DNA of 64,000 nucleotides, from the NCBI RefSeq assembly GCF_003287455.1, contig NZ_PRLC01000002.1:186001-250000 (forward strand), written 5' to 3'. Every line of letters starts with the position of its first letter. Within the stretch, counting starts at the first letter, position 1. A program made the translations under genes and the position numbers. Below are positions 24,900 to 33,664 of the stretch, piece by piece. Below the pieces are notes generated by a model that was not told the origin of the DNA, made no database searches, and saw nothing but the letters and a program-made list of their open reading frames with translations. The stretch comes from Faecalibacterium hattorii. GTDB taxonomy: Bacteria > Bacillota > Clostridia > Oscillospirales > Ruminococcaceae.

Positions 24900-25934
24900 T
24901 TACTGCTGTTGTGCGCTCAGCTCTTCCTTCACCCGCTTATTATAGGCTTCGGTCCGCTCCACAAAGAGCTTCCGGGGCGAGGAGGCCACAAGTTCTTCTT
25001 CCTCCAGCCGGAACGCGGGGTCAGCCTTTTTCGCCTTGGCGGCGAGGGTGCGGCCCTCGCTGTTGAGGGCCAGCTTGACCATGAGCGGCTCATCCTTGTA
25101 TCGCTTGGTCAGGATGACCTCTGCGATGATGCCGCCAACCACGGCCACCGCCGCCACCACCTGCGACACCCGCAGCCCGATGGAGGGCACCAGAAGCAGA
25201 CTGTCCGTGCGCAGGGCCTCGATCCAGAACCGGCCCGCACCATACCAGATGAGGTAGCGCAGGGCGATGTCGCCCGCAAACTTCCGCTTTTTGATATACT
25301 TCACCAGCAGGAACAGGCCCACGAAGCACCAGATGCTCTCATATAAGAACGTAGGGTGGACCGGCAGGTTCGGGTCGATGACGGCGCCCTTGGGGGCTGT
25401 GACCACGCTGCTGAGCAGGTAGTCGCGGGTCGCTTCGCTGTACATGCCCCACGGCAGGGTCGTGTTGCAGCCGAATGCCTCCTGATTGAAGAAGTTGCCC
25501 CAGCGGCCGCAGCCCTGCCCGATGAGGAAGCCCATGGCCGCAAGGTCGAACATGGGCAGCACCGGCACCCTGCGCCATTTACAGGCAAGGCCGCCGAACA
25601 AAAAGCCGCCGATGACGCCACCGTAGATGGCAAGGCCGCCGTCCCGGATGGCCAGCACGTCCCACAGGCTGCTGTAATTGTAGGGGGACAAGGCCACATA
25701 GTAGAGCCGGGCGCAGAGGATGCCCATCACCACGCCGATGAGGATGACATCCACCATCGCGTCGGCGTCCACGCCGAACTCGACGCCATGCCGGAACGCA
25801 AACACCAGCGCAAGGCACATGCCCACGGCGATGCAGACGCCATACCAATAAATGTTGATGCCGCCGATGGAAAAGGCCACGCGGTTCAGCGTGAAACTCA
25901 GGCCCAGCGCCGGAAATTGTACCAGATTCGTCAT
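24900..25934 (-). CDS. lgt: Prolipoprotein diacylglyceryl transferase
   Basis: Membrane enzyme that attaches diacylglycerol to the lipobox cysteine of lipoproteins. Seven or so membrane helices and the Lgt signature GCGRWGNFFNQE are present. At 344 aa it is longer than the usual 260-290, because of a charged C-terminal tail of about 60 aa. The start overlaps the stop of the upstream M16 gene by 4 nt (ATGA), so translation is coupled. Substrates nearby include the lipoproteins at 35955, 43454 and 49020. Confidence 0.95.
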   Translation of the reverse strand: MTNLVQFPALGLSFTLNRVAFSIGGINIYWYGVCIAVGMCLALVFAFRHGVEFGVDADAMVDVILIGVVMGILCARLYYVALSPYNYSSLWDVLAIRDGGLAIYGGVIGGFLFGGLACKWRRVPVLPMFDLAAMGFLIGQGCGRWGNFFNQEAFGCNTTLPWGMYSEATRDYLLSSVVTAPKGAVIDPNLPVHPTFLYESIWCFVGLFLLVKYIKKRKFAGDIALRYLIWYGAGRFWIEALRTDSLLLVPSIGLRVSQVVAAVAVVGGIIAEVILTKRYKDEPLMVKLALNSEGRTLAAKAKKADPAFRLEEEELVASSPRKLFVERTEAYNKRVKEELSAQQQ

Positions 25935-27253
25935 TCTTCGTCCTCCGTCTCTTCGTCATCTGCTTCGGGCAGGTCCGCCGTGCCGTCCGGCTCGATGTAC
26001 ATCATCGCCATCCGGGCGGGCTGTAAGATGTGCTGCAGGGCTGCGTCGGCGTCGTCCGCCGTCAGGGCCGCAAGTGCCTCGATCTGCTGCACCACCGTCT
26101 GCCCGGAGAGGGCGAAGTCCGCCATCTGGCTGGCCGAGTCCTCCACGTTTTCGAGGTTTTCGATCAGTTGGCCGTACTTTTCGTTCTTGCAGAGGGTAAA
26201 GACCTCCCGATCGATGCCCTCGCGCCGGACCCGCTCGATCTCGCCCAGCAGCATTTGTTTCACCGTGTCGGGCTCGTCACTCTCGCCGGTGAAGAGGATG
26301 CAGCAGCAGCCGTCCACCCGCAGCACTTCCCCACCGAAACCGGGGTTGGTCAGGCCGGAGTCGTACAGGCGGCGGTAGAGCGGCGACATCCCGCCGCAGA
26401 CGCAGCAAAGGATGAGGTCGTACAGCAGCTCGCTGCGCAGATCATCCGGGGCGAGGGGCGTTTCCTTGAAGCCGAGGCCAAAGCAGGGCTTTGACACCGG
26501 CATCCGGATCCGTTTTTCCGTTGCTGCCAGCGTCATGGGTTCCTCGGCCCAGAGCCGCTGCACCCGCTCTTCGGGGCGGAGTTCCATCAGGCCATGGCGT
26601 TCGCACGCGGCCAAGATCTGCTCCATGGTGATATTGCCCGCTGCGGCCAGCACCATATTTCCCGGTGCATAGAACGCCTCGCAGCAGTCATAGAGCATCT
26701 TCGGGGTGATCTCAGCAATGCTCTCGCAGGTGCCCGCGATGTCGCTGCGGATGGGGTGGCTGTGGTACAGGCACTCACACAGGCCGGTGATCAGCCGCCA
26801 GTCGGCGCTGTCGTCGTACATCTTGATCTCCTGCCCGATGATGCCCTGCTCCTTGGCGATGGTCTGCTCGGTGAAGTAGGGGTGCCCCACCATCCCCAGC
26901 AGCACATCGAGGCTTTCGTCCAGCTGCTGCGTGGCGGTGAAGAGGTAACAGGTGCGGTCAAAGCTGGTAAAGGCGTTGGCGTTGGCCCCCGTCTTCGCGA
27001 ACTTTGCAAAGGCGTCGCCGTCCTGATCCTCGAACATCTTGTGTTCCAGAAAATGCGCCACACCTGCGGGCAGATGCACCTCCCGCCCATTGAGCCGGAA
27101 GTCCCGGTCAATGGAGCCGAAGCGGGTGGCATAGATGACATGGGTGCCGGAATACCCCGGCATGGGCTGCACAAGGACGGTCAGGCCGGAGGGCAGGATC
27201 TTCCACTGATCCGCGGCGGCATCGGCAAGCGCTTGGCTGCGCAGTTCAGACAT
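25931..27253 (-). CDS. ymfH: M16-family zinc metallopeptidase, YmfH type
   Basis: 440 aa with the inverted zinc motif HFLEH (residues 67-71), so the catalytic site looks intact. The protein has the two-domain M16 fold. It is paired with an M16 protein that lacks the motif (27246), the arrangement of YmfF/YmfH, which in Bacillus are tied to EF-P 5-aminopentanol modification. It overlaps the upstream gene by 8 nt and lgt by 4 nt. The symbol is given by analogy; family membership is firm. Confidence 0.85.
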   Translation of the reverse strand: MSELRSQALADAAADQWKILPSGLTVLVQPMPGYSGTHVIYATRFGSIDRDFRLNGREVHLPAGVAHFLEHKMFEDQDGDAFAKFAKTGANANAFTSFDRTCYLFTATQQLDESLDVLLGMVGHPYFTEQTIAKEQGIIGQEIKMYDDSADWRLITGLCECLYHSHPIRSDIAGTCESIAEITPKMLYDCCEAFYAPGNMVLAAAGNITMEQILAACERHGLMELRPEERVQRLWAEEPMTLAATEKRIRMPVSKPCFGLGFKETPLAPDDLRSELLYDLILCCVCGGMSPLYRRLYDSGLTNPGFGGEVLRVDGCCCILFTGESDEPDTVKQMLLGEIERVRREGIDREVFTLCKNEKYGQLIENLENVEDSASQMADFALSGQTVVQQIEALAALTADDADAALQHILQPARMAMMYIEPDGTADLPEADDEETEDEE

Positions 27254-28529
27254 CGGCAGTCCCCTCCTCTCTCGTCAACAGATAACTGACCGACAGGCTC
27301 AGCTGCCGCAGAATGGCGCGAACATCCTCTTTGGTCACGGCGCGCAGGGCGGCGCGGGCTTCGTCGGGCGTTTGCAGCCCGCTGCCCCGCAGCACTTCCA
27401 TATAATACCACGTCTCGATGCCGCCAAGGCTGTCCTCAATGCCCGCCATCCCGCTGAGCAGGGACAGGCGGCAGTCTTCCAGTTCCTCGTCGGTGATGGG
27501 CCCGTTGCGCAGGTCGTCCAGCTCCTTCAGGATGGCCGCTTCCGCGCGGGCCGCGTCGGCGTGCTCCACGCCGCTGTTGACAGCCATGCTCCCCGTGAAG
27601 CTCTGGAAGCTGGACGCGCAGTAGTAGCACAGGTGATCCCGCTCCCGGACGTTGAGGAAGAGGCGGCTGGTCACGCTGCCGCCGTACAAGGCCATAGCAA
27701 GCCGGACCGCTGCTATCTGGTCGGGGCGCATCGGCTCACCGAGGGTGAACAGCATACAGAGCTTGGCCTGTACGGTGTCGAAGCACTCCACCTTCCGGGC
27801 TGGTTCCCGCCGGGGCATTGCCATGTTCCCGCACAGGGGGGCCGGGCGGCGTTCCACCGCCGAAAGCTCCCGGAGCAATGCGTCTTTGACCTGCTCCGTC
27901 TCCGCTTCTTCGCAGCCAAGGATCAGCAGCTCGATCTGCGCCGTTTCCAGCATCTCCCGGTAGGCAGCGGTCAGGGCCTCCGGCGTCAGGGCGTCCACCT
28001 CTTCCAGATAGCCCTCCTGCCGAATGCCGGCGGGGCTGTCGCCGAAGAATTCCCGGTTAGCCTGACGCTGGCAGTAGATGCGCTTTTCATTTACTTCGTC
28101 TTCCAGCGCTTTGCGGAGCATCTGCTTTTCGATGCCGACCGCCTCCGGGTCGAAAACGCCGCCCACAAAGGCGGGGTGGAAGGCCGTGCCCAGCGCCAGT
28201 CCAGCGTATTCGCGGGTCAGCGGTTCCCCTTCCAGCGCAAAGCGGTCCTTGATGCCGGTGGCGCTGACACAGAGGTTATGGTTCGCGCCGAAGGGCCGGG
28301 CGTCCACGGTCAGATCCGCCCCATAGAGGCGGGCCAGCGTTTTGGTCATCTGGGTCATGTCGGGGCAGTCCGCATAGCCGCGCTCCATCACCAAGGGCAG
28401 CAGCGCGTGGGCGGTAGCCGTCTCCCGCTTGGCCGGGAAGGCGAAGTGGATGCTGATGCGGCAGCGGTTGAATTTAGGCGCCGGGTCCCACAGCAGATGG
28501 ACGCCGGGCGCGATCTCGGTTCGTTTCAA
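27246..28529 (-). CDS. ymfF: M16-family protein without zinc motif, YmfF type
   Basis: 427 aa, M16 fold. The place of the HxxEH motif reads HALLPLVMERG, so the zinc ligands are lost. In M16B pairs one subunit is active and the other serves as a partner that shapes the chamber. The downstream overlapping gene carries the active motif, so the two probably form a heterodimer. Confidence 0.85.
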   Translation of the reverse strand: MKRTEIAPGVHLLWDPAPKFNRCRISIHFAFPAKRETATAHALLPLVMERGYADCPDMTQMTKTLARLYGADLTVDARPFGANHNLCVSATGIKDRFALEGEPLTREYAGLALGTAFHPAFVGGVFDPEAVGIEKQMLRKALEDEVNEKRIYCQRQANREFFGDSPAGIRQEGYLEEVDALTPEALTAAYREMLETAQIELLILGCEEAETEQVKDALLRELSAVERRPAPLCGNMAMPRREPARKVECFDTVQAKLCMLFTLGEPMRPDQIAAVRLAMALYGGSVTSRLFLNVRERDHLCYYCASSFQSFTGSMAVNSGVEHADAARAEAAILKELDDLRNGPITDEELEDCRLSLLSGMAGIEDSLGGIETWYYMEVLRGSGLQTPDEARAALRAVTKEDVRAILRQLSLSVSYLLTREEGTADV

Positions 28530-28556
28530 TGGTTTCTCCTTCGATTTTTTGCAAAT

Positions 28557-29372
28557 TTATTGTTTTGCGCGTTCCAGCGCGAGGAATTCTTCCAAGGAAA
28601 GGCCGCTTTCGCGGATGGCGCGGGCGTTCTCGACCCCCACATACCGCCAGTGCCACGGTGCATAGACCATGCCGGTGGCACTCTGGCGCTCCTCCGGCCA
28701 GCGGAGGATGAAGCCATAGTCCGCGGCATACGCGGTCAGCCACTCGTAGGCGCGGGTCTCGGCAAAAGCCTCCGAGCGCTCCGTGCAGTCCGGCGAGAGG
28801 ATATCGGCGCAGTAGCCGGTTCCCTGCTCGCTGGTGCTTGCCGTGGGCTGCAGCGACGCAGTGTGCGCCGCTGCCGTCTCGCCGGTAAGGCGGCTGTTCT
28901 CGGCCTGATAGGCCGTCAGCAGGGCTTCATACGCGGCGGTGCGGGTGTCGGCATCCTGCCAGCCCGTGACAAGGTTCAGCTCCACACCGGCGGCCTGTGC
29001 GGCCTCGGCCATGCTGCGGTAAGCCGCAGCGGCCTCCGTTTCCAATTGTTCACCGGTGGCGTCGTCCGCCACGGCCAGCTCCGGGGCCGGTTCGCTTTCC
29101 AGCGGGAGGTTGGCGTTCACCACCACCAAGCGGGCATCGTCCGTGTCGCACACATATCCGTCGGCGCTGTAGGCCCGCGCCGCAAAGGGCACCGGCCCCG
29201 CGATAAGGGCGTGGGCTTTCGGCAGCAGCCACAGGATGCCGGTGGACATCAGCGCCACAGCCCCGCCGCACGCGGCCAGAAACAGCACCCAGTTCCGCGC
29301 CAGCCGCAGACATTTGCGGATCTTCCACTCCCGGTACGACATCCGTTTGGCCGGGGTTCTTTGTTGGTTCAT
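28557..29372 (-). CDS. VanY/DacB-like (M15) membrane-anchored peptidase, zinc site altered
   Basis: 271 aa. A membrane anchor (about 28-50) precedes an extracellular M15B domain that would trim D-Ala from peptidoglycan stems. The second zinc motif (PWHWRY, His about 241) and the aspartate (CADI, Asp about 190) are present. However, the first ligand motif reads SEQGTG where active enzymes have SEHQTG, so a zinc-binding histidine is replaced by Gln (about 183). The protein may be inactive or use another ligand. It is in a minus-strand run with the M16 pair and the replication genes. The start follows GAGGA. Confidence 0.75.
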   Translation of the reverse strand: MNQQRTPAKRMSYREWKIRKCLRLARNWVLFLAACGGAVALMSTGILWLLPKAHALIAGPVPFAARAYSADGYVCDTDDARLVVVNANLPLESEPAPELAVADDATGEQLETEAAAAYRSMAEAAQAAGVELNLVTGWQDADTRTAAYEALLTAYQAENSRLTGETAAAHTASLQPTASTSEQGTGYCADILSPDCTERSEAFAETRAYEWLTAYAADYGFILRWPEERQSATGMVYAPWHWRYVGVENARAIRESGLSLEEFLALERAKQ

Positions 29373-29419
29373 GTAAGGTTCCTCACTTTATTCTATCGTA
29401 TCGCAGCGTTTGCCGCGTT

Positions 29420-30403
29420 TTATGACTCTTCCCGTGCCTTTTGGCCGCGGATATCCTTGCCCACGAACAGGCAGGGCACAAAGGAGGAAAGGCGGCTGGA
29501 AATTTTTTCGGTGTAGAGTTTCTCCAGCAGCGCCCCGTCCGTGATGTTCGTCGTGACGATGGTGGGCAGATGCGCACCGAGGCGGTTGTTCAGCAGACTG
29601 TACAGGGTGCTGAGGAAGAAACTGGAGTTGAATTCCGTGCCCAGATCATCGAGGATGAGCAGGTCTGCCCCGGCTGCCGTTTGCAGCAGGGTCTCCTCCT
29701 CCCCGGAGGGGTCCGAGCCGAAGTGCAGCGCTTCCAGTTTGGCAAAAAAATCGGGGCTGGAAACATAGATCACGTCCATGTCCTTCGCCAGCACGATGCC
29801 CGCAATGGCAAGGGCCGCATGGGTCTTGCCAAGGCCCGCATTGCCGAACAGCATCAGACTTTCGCTGCTGCGGTCGAATTCTTCTGCGTAGGCACGCAGT
29901 TCTTCCAGAAGTCCCCCCATGTACGTCCGGACCGGCTCCCCCAGCTTCTCGTCCATTGTGTTGGGGTAGTAGCGCAGCTCCATCGTGTCGAAGCTGGAAA
30001 CGGACAGGCTGGACAGCTTCTCGATCTCCTCGCGGCGGAGTTTCTGCATCAGTTTGTGGATGCACTCGCAGGTGTGCCCCTCAAATGAACCGGTATCCTG
30101 ACACTTTTTGCAGGTGAAATGCGGCTCCAGCGCATCGGCTGGGCGGCCGCTGGACGCCAAGAGCGCGGCAAGCTCCTGTTTGGCCTTGGTCAGCGCAGCG
30201 GCCGCAGCGGTGCGGTCCCCGCCGGAGGCTCCGGCCAGCGCACACCGCACGCCCCGCACCCGCACCTCTTCTTCGGCATGGCGGAGGGCCGGGATGGCCG
30301 CTTCCGCCTCGGCGCGGGCATCCTCGGCGTTGGCGCGGGCGGCCTGCCGCCGCAGCGCCACGGTGCGCATTGCCTCCTGATACAGTTCACGTTTGGTACG
30401 CAT
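29420..30403 (-). CDS. DnaC/DnaI-like helicase-loader ATPase
   Basis: 327-aa AAA+ protein. An N-terminal coiled region and a zinc finger (CKKCQDTGSFEGHTCEC, about 105-121) precede Walker A (GNAGLGKTH), Walker B (LLILDDLGTE) and sensor 1 (IVTTN). This is the layout of DnaI-type loaders that place the replicative helicase at the origin. It lies 9 nt downstream of a DnaD-domain gene, the usual Clostridial pairing for replication initiation. Confidence 0.9.
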   Translation of the reverse strand: MRTKRELYQEAMRTVALRRQAARANAEDARAEAEAAIPALRHAEEEVRVRGVRCALAGASGGDRTAAAAALTKAKQELAALLASSGRPADALEPHFTCKKCQDTGSFEGHTCECIHKLMQKLRREEIEKLSSLSVSSFDTMELRYYPNTMDEKLGEPVRTYMGGLLEELRAYAEEFDRSSESLMLFGNAGLGKTHAALAIAGIVLAKDMDVIYVSSPDFFAKLEALHFGSDPSGEEETLLQTAAGADLLILDDLGTEFNSSFFLSTLYSLLNNRLGAHLPTIVTTNITDGALLEKLYTEKISSRLSSFVPCLFVGKDIRGQKAREES

Positions 30404-30412
30404 AGCTTCTCC

Positions 30413-31339
30413 TTATTGCGATGTCTCGTCCGATTTTTTTCGCAGCGAACGGCGGCGGACGGCGTTTTTGAGGAAATCGTTCCCACTGGGTGTTTCGCGG
30501 TCCACCCGGATGTTCCGACTGGCCCCCGCCCCGGCCACCGGCCCGCGCACATCGTGGACGGTGCGCAGACCTTTGGCGTTCCACGTTTTGAGGATGCTGT
30601 TCCAGTACCACAAATCGCGCTTGGGGCCCGCTTGCACAGCCGCCTCCTGCACCATGGCGTCGTCGTAGCCGTACACCTCGTACCAGCGGGCAATGGCTTT
30701 CCGCCCGCCGAGGGTCAGCTCGCTTTCTGCAATGCCCAGCAGCCCGCTGACATACTGTTCGCGCTGGGCACGAAGGGCCAGCAGCTGCAGATGCGTGTCC
30801 GCCTGTTCGCCGGTCTCCACGCCCTCGGCGCGCCAGACTTTCAGCTCGTGGCTGACCGCGCCCATGGTCCGCTTGCCCTTGCTGGCGACATAGGCCACGC
30901 AGAGCATGACCGTCTCCGGCGCAAACCCGTCGATGATGTACAGGTTGACCAGCTTTTCCATCTCGCTGTGGGTCAGCGGGCGGGCAAACCCCGCCTGTGC
31001 GCAGTCGATGAGGCTGGAGATCATCGGGTCGGTGCGGGATGCCGCCGCGATCTCGGCCCACGTCATTGGGGCCGGGGCGCTGGGCTCTTCGCCGGGGGCT
31101 GCATTCTCCTCATAGCGCTCCAGCAGCCCGGCACCGGCCCAGAAGGCCAGCGCGCTCTCGGCGGTCATCTTGCTGCGCAGTTTGAGGTCCGCGCAGATCT
31201 TCTCCGGGTCGGTGACGCCGGTGGCCAGCACATACAGCGCCACCCGCACATTGTATTCCTCCGCGATGCCCAGCTTCGCGAACACGAGCTGCGGCACGGC
31301 GATGGCATCGCCCTTCTGCTCTTTTAAGCGGTAGATCAT
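30413..31339 (-). CDS. DnaD-domain replication initiation protein
   Basis: 308 aa with an N-terminal winged-helix region and C-terminal DnaB2/DnaD-like helices (KAIARWYEVYGYDDAMVQEA, then YWNSILKTWNAKGL), the YxxxIxxxW signature used to bind DNA. It helps remodel the origin and recruit the loader encoded next. The start at 31339 overlaps the upstream stop by 4 nt (ATGA). Confidence 0.9.
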   Translation of the reverse strand: MIYRLKEQKGDAIAVPQLVFAKLGIAEEYNVRVALYVLATGVTDPEKICADLKLRSKMTAESALAFWAGAGLLERYEENAAPGEEPSAPAPMTWAEIAAASRTDPMISSLIDCAQAGFARPLTHSEMEKLVNLYIIDGFAPETVMLCVAYVASKGKRTMGAVSHELKVWRAEGVETGEQADTHLQLLALRAQREQYVSGLLGIAESELTLGGRKAIARWYEVYGYDDAMVQEAAVQAGPKRDLWYWNSILKTWNAKGLRTVHDVRGPVAGAGASRNIRVDRETPSGNDFLKNAVRRRSLRKKSDETSQ

Positions 31340-31707
31340 TCGGCTTTGCCCTCCTCCGGCTCTGCGGGCGGGGCCCACGGCTCACAATCGAGGATGGAGG
31401 GGAGGTTTTTCCAACGGTCCGGCTCGGCGTTGTAGGCTTCCTCCAAGCACTGAGCGGCGGCTGCGCGGCCCTCGTCGCTCAGTGGGAACTCCTCGTGGCG
31501 GCGCAGGGCAGGATCGGTCTTGTCCAGCGCCCACGGATCAGGCCAGATGTCCACTGCAAGGATGGCCTCTTCTTTTTCGGCCCCCTCCCCGCCTTCCGGG
31601 TCCGGCACGGTGCGCTTCGTCGGCGTGAGCAGATAGCGCATCCCGGCCTCGTTGCCGCTGTAAAGATTTTTGCACTTGAAGTAGTGCAGCAATGGCACAA
31701 AGATCAT
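31336..31707 (-). CDS. Hypothetical protein upstream of the DnaD gene
   Basis: 123 aa, acidic and Pro-rich at the C-terminus, family not recognised. The ATG follows AAAGGA at 6 nt. It is the first gene of a three-gene unit with the DnaD-domain and loader genes and overlaps the former by 4 nt, so an accessory role in replication initiation is possible but unproven. Confidence 0.7.
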   Translation of the reverse strand: MIFVPLLHYFKCKNLYSGNEAGMRYLLTPTKRTVPDPEGGEGAEKEEAILAVDIWPDPWALDKTDPALRRHEEFPLSDEGRAAAAQCLEEAYNAEPDRWKNLPSILDCEPWAPPAEPEEGKAE

Positions 31708-31806
31708 GTTGCGTCCTTTCCAACAATACAGATACTATCATTATAAAGCAAGCGGCGCAAAATGCAAGTTTTTTTGCCCGCCGACAAAACCTTCCACAAA
31801 AAACAG

Positions 31807-31835
31807 TTGACAAATCCGCCCGCCTTTGCTACACT
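31807..31835 (+). promoter_or_regulatory. Promoter of tRNA-Gly
   Basis: Perfect TTGACA (31807-31812), 17-bp spacer, TACACT (31830-31835), 12 nt before the mature tRNA. Confidence 0.85.
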
Positions 31836-31847
31836 AATAGCGCACTT

Positions 31848-31923
31848 GCAGGGTTAGCTCATCCGGTAGAGCGACTGCTTCCCAAGCAGTAGGCGGCGGG
31901 TTCGAGTCCCGTATCCTGCTCCA
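31848..31923 (+). tRNA. tRNA-Gly (anticodon CCC)
   Basis: 76 nt with encoded CCA. Acceptor GCAGGGT/ATCCTGC, D arm GCTC...GAGC, anticodon arm ACTGC-TTCCCAA-GCAGT (anticodon CCC, reads GGG), T arm GCGGG-TTCGAGT-CCCGT. All four stems pair, with one G-U in the acceptor. Confidence 0.96.
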
Positions 31924-31928
31924 AGTGA

Positions 31929-31963
31929 AAAGCCCGTCCAGTGATATGCTGGGCGGGCTTTTT
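31929..31963 (+). terminator. Terminator of tRNA-Gly
   Basis: AAAGCCCGTCCAG and CTGGGCGGGCTTT arms with a 7-nt loop, then T5. Confidence 0.88.
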
Positions 31964-32017
31964 GTCGTTTTTGCGCGAGCTTTCTTCCAGCCAAAGTTTC
32001 CCGGCAGGAAGATCTTT

Positions 32018-33664
32018 TCACTCCGTCCTCGTCTTGATCTCCACCGTTCTTCCACCAAGGTCCTCATAGATGCGGTGGGAGACGGAGAGGACGGTGCGGC
32101 CCGCGGAGGCGCGGCGGAGGGCTTCCAGCACGCGGGCCTCGGTCTCGGCGTCGAGGTTGGCGGTGATCTCGTCCAGCAGCAGCACTGCCGGGTCGGCGGC
32201 GACGGCGCGGGCGATGGACAAAAGCTGCCACTCGCCCTGCGAGAACATGCCGTCGGTGCACGGGGTGCCGTAGCCCTGTGGCAGGGTCTGGATGGCTCCG
32301 TCGATGCCCGCCAGAACGGCGGCACGCTTTGCCATCTCTTCCGTGATCTGCGGGTCGCCGAGGGTGATCTGCTCCAGCACCGTGCCCGGTACACGGGCAA
32401 AATGCTGTTCCACACAGCCGATGCAGCTGCGGCGCTCCCGGTCGGTGATGGCTGCCACCGGCACGCCGCCGATGGTCACCGTGCCCTCCTGCGGCGGGTA
32501 AAGGCCCAGCAGGAGCTTGAACACCGTGCTCTTGCCCGCGCCTGTCCGGCCGATGAGGGTGATCTGCTCGCCCTGTTTGACCGTCATGGAGAGATCGTGC
32601 AGGACTTCTTTTTCGCCGTAGCCGAAGGTCACATGGGAGAGCTCCACATCCCCCCGCCCGGCGCTGGGCTGCGCGGCAGAGGCAGTGCGCTCCGGCTGGC
32701 CGAGGAAGGCATCGATCCGCTCAACGCCCGCCATGGCCGACTGGATGGTCTGGATTTCCATGCCGAGGCTCTCGATGGGGGCAAAGATGCGGGAAATGTA
32801 GTTGATGACGGCCACCGAGGTGCCCACCGACATGCCGAAGAAGGTCAGGACCGTCGGATTGCCGGAGGCGGACAGGAGCATGACGATGCCCACCACCACG
32901 GCGTTCAGCACCAGCACCACCGGCGAATAGAGGGCGTCGTAGAAGTTGGTGCGCTCCATGGCGGCGTAGCCGGCCCCGATGCAGCGGTCATACCGGCGCT
33001 CCATGTAGTCCTCCAGCCCCAGCGCCCGGATGGTGCGGATGTTGTGCAGCGTCTCCGGCACCTGACCGGAAACAGCGGCCACGGCCCGGCGGTTGTCCAG
33101 CTGGGCGGCCAGCATCCGCTTCTGCACATGGCGGGTGAACACCGCGAACAGCGGCAGCACCAGCAGCAGGATCACCGCAAGGCCGGAGTTCTTCACGGCG
33201 ATGACCGCGAGGATCGAGAGGATGCGGCACGCATCGGCCACCATGCTGATGATGCCGGAGGTGAACAACGCTTCCACAGTGTCCACATCGCCCGAAAAGC
33301 GGGCCGCCACCTCGCCGGGGTTCTGGGCCGCCAGCGTGCTGGCGGGCAGCCGGGTCAGTTTCCGGGACATCTCCGAGCGGAGGGCGTGGGTCATTTTCTG
33401 GCCGAAGAGGACCAGCAGACTTTCCTGCGCCGAGGAGAACCCGCCCTCCAGTGCAAGGCTGCCGAAGTAGGCCACCACGGCCCAGAACGTCAGCGGGAGG
33501 CCGGCGGTGAGCTTGTCGATGACGCGGGCCAGCAGCAGCGGCGGCAGCAGCGATGCCGCCACCGACGCTGCCACGCAGAGCAGCGTGCCCGCCGTGAGGA
33601 GCGGATGGGACGCAGCTGCCATCCGAATGGCCGTGAACACGCCATTTTTGCAGTCGGTCTTCAT
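32018..33664 (-). CDS. ABC exporter half-transporter B (membrane domain plus ATPase)
   Basis: 548 aa: six membrane helices (residues 1 to about 310), then a nucleotide-binding domain with Walker A (GRTGAGKST) and Walker B ending in a normal catalytic Glu (LLLDEITANLD). The signature motif is altered to FSQGEWQ in place of LSGGQ. Combined with the changes in its partner (33661), this gives one consensus and one degenerate ATP site, the hallmark of asymmetric heterodimeric exporters such as TM287/288. It overlaps the partner gene by 4 nt. The substrate is unknown; drugs, peptides or lipids are typical. Confidence 0.92.
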   Translation of the reverse strand: MKTDCKNGVFTAIRMAAASHPLLTAGTLLCVAASVAASLLPPLLLARVIDKLTAGLPLTFWAVVAYFGSLALEGGFSSAQESLLVLFGQKMTHALRSEMSRKLTRLPASTLAAQNPGEVAARFSGDVDTVEALFTSGIISMVADACRILSILAVIAVKNSGLAVILLLVLPLFAVFTRHVQKRMLAAQLDNRRAVAAVSGQVPETLHNIRTIRALGLEDYMERRYDRCIGAGYAAMERTNFYDALYSPVVLVLNAVVVGIVMLLSASGNPTVLTFFGMSVGTSVAVINYISRIFAPIESLGMEIQTIQSAMAGVERIDAFLGQPERTASAAQPSAGRGDVELSHVTFGYGEKEVLHDLSMTVKQGEQITLIGRTGAGKSTVFKLLLGLYPPQEGTVTIGGVPVAAITDRERRSCIGCVEQHFARVPGTVLEQITLGDPQITEEMAKRAAVLAGIDGAIQTLPQGYGTPCTDGMFSQGEWQLLSIARAVAADPAVLLLDEITANLDAETEARVLEALRRASAGRTVLSVSHRIYEDLGGRTVEIKTRTE

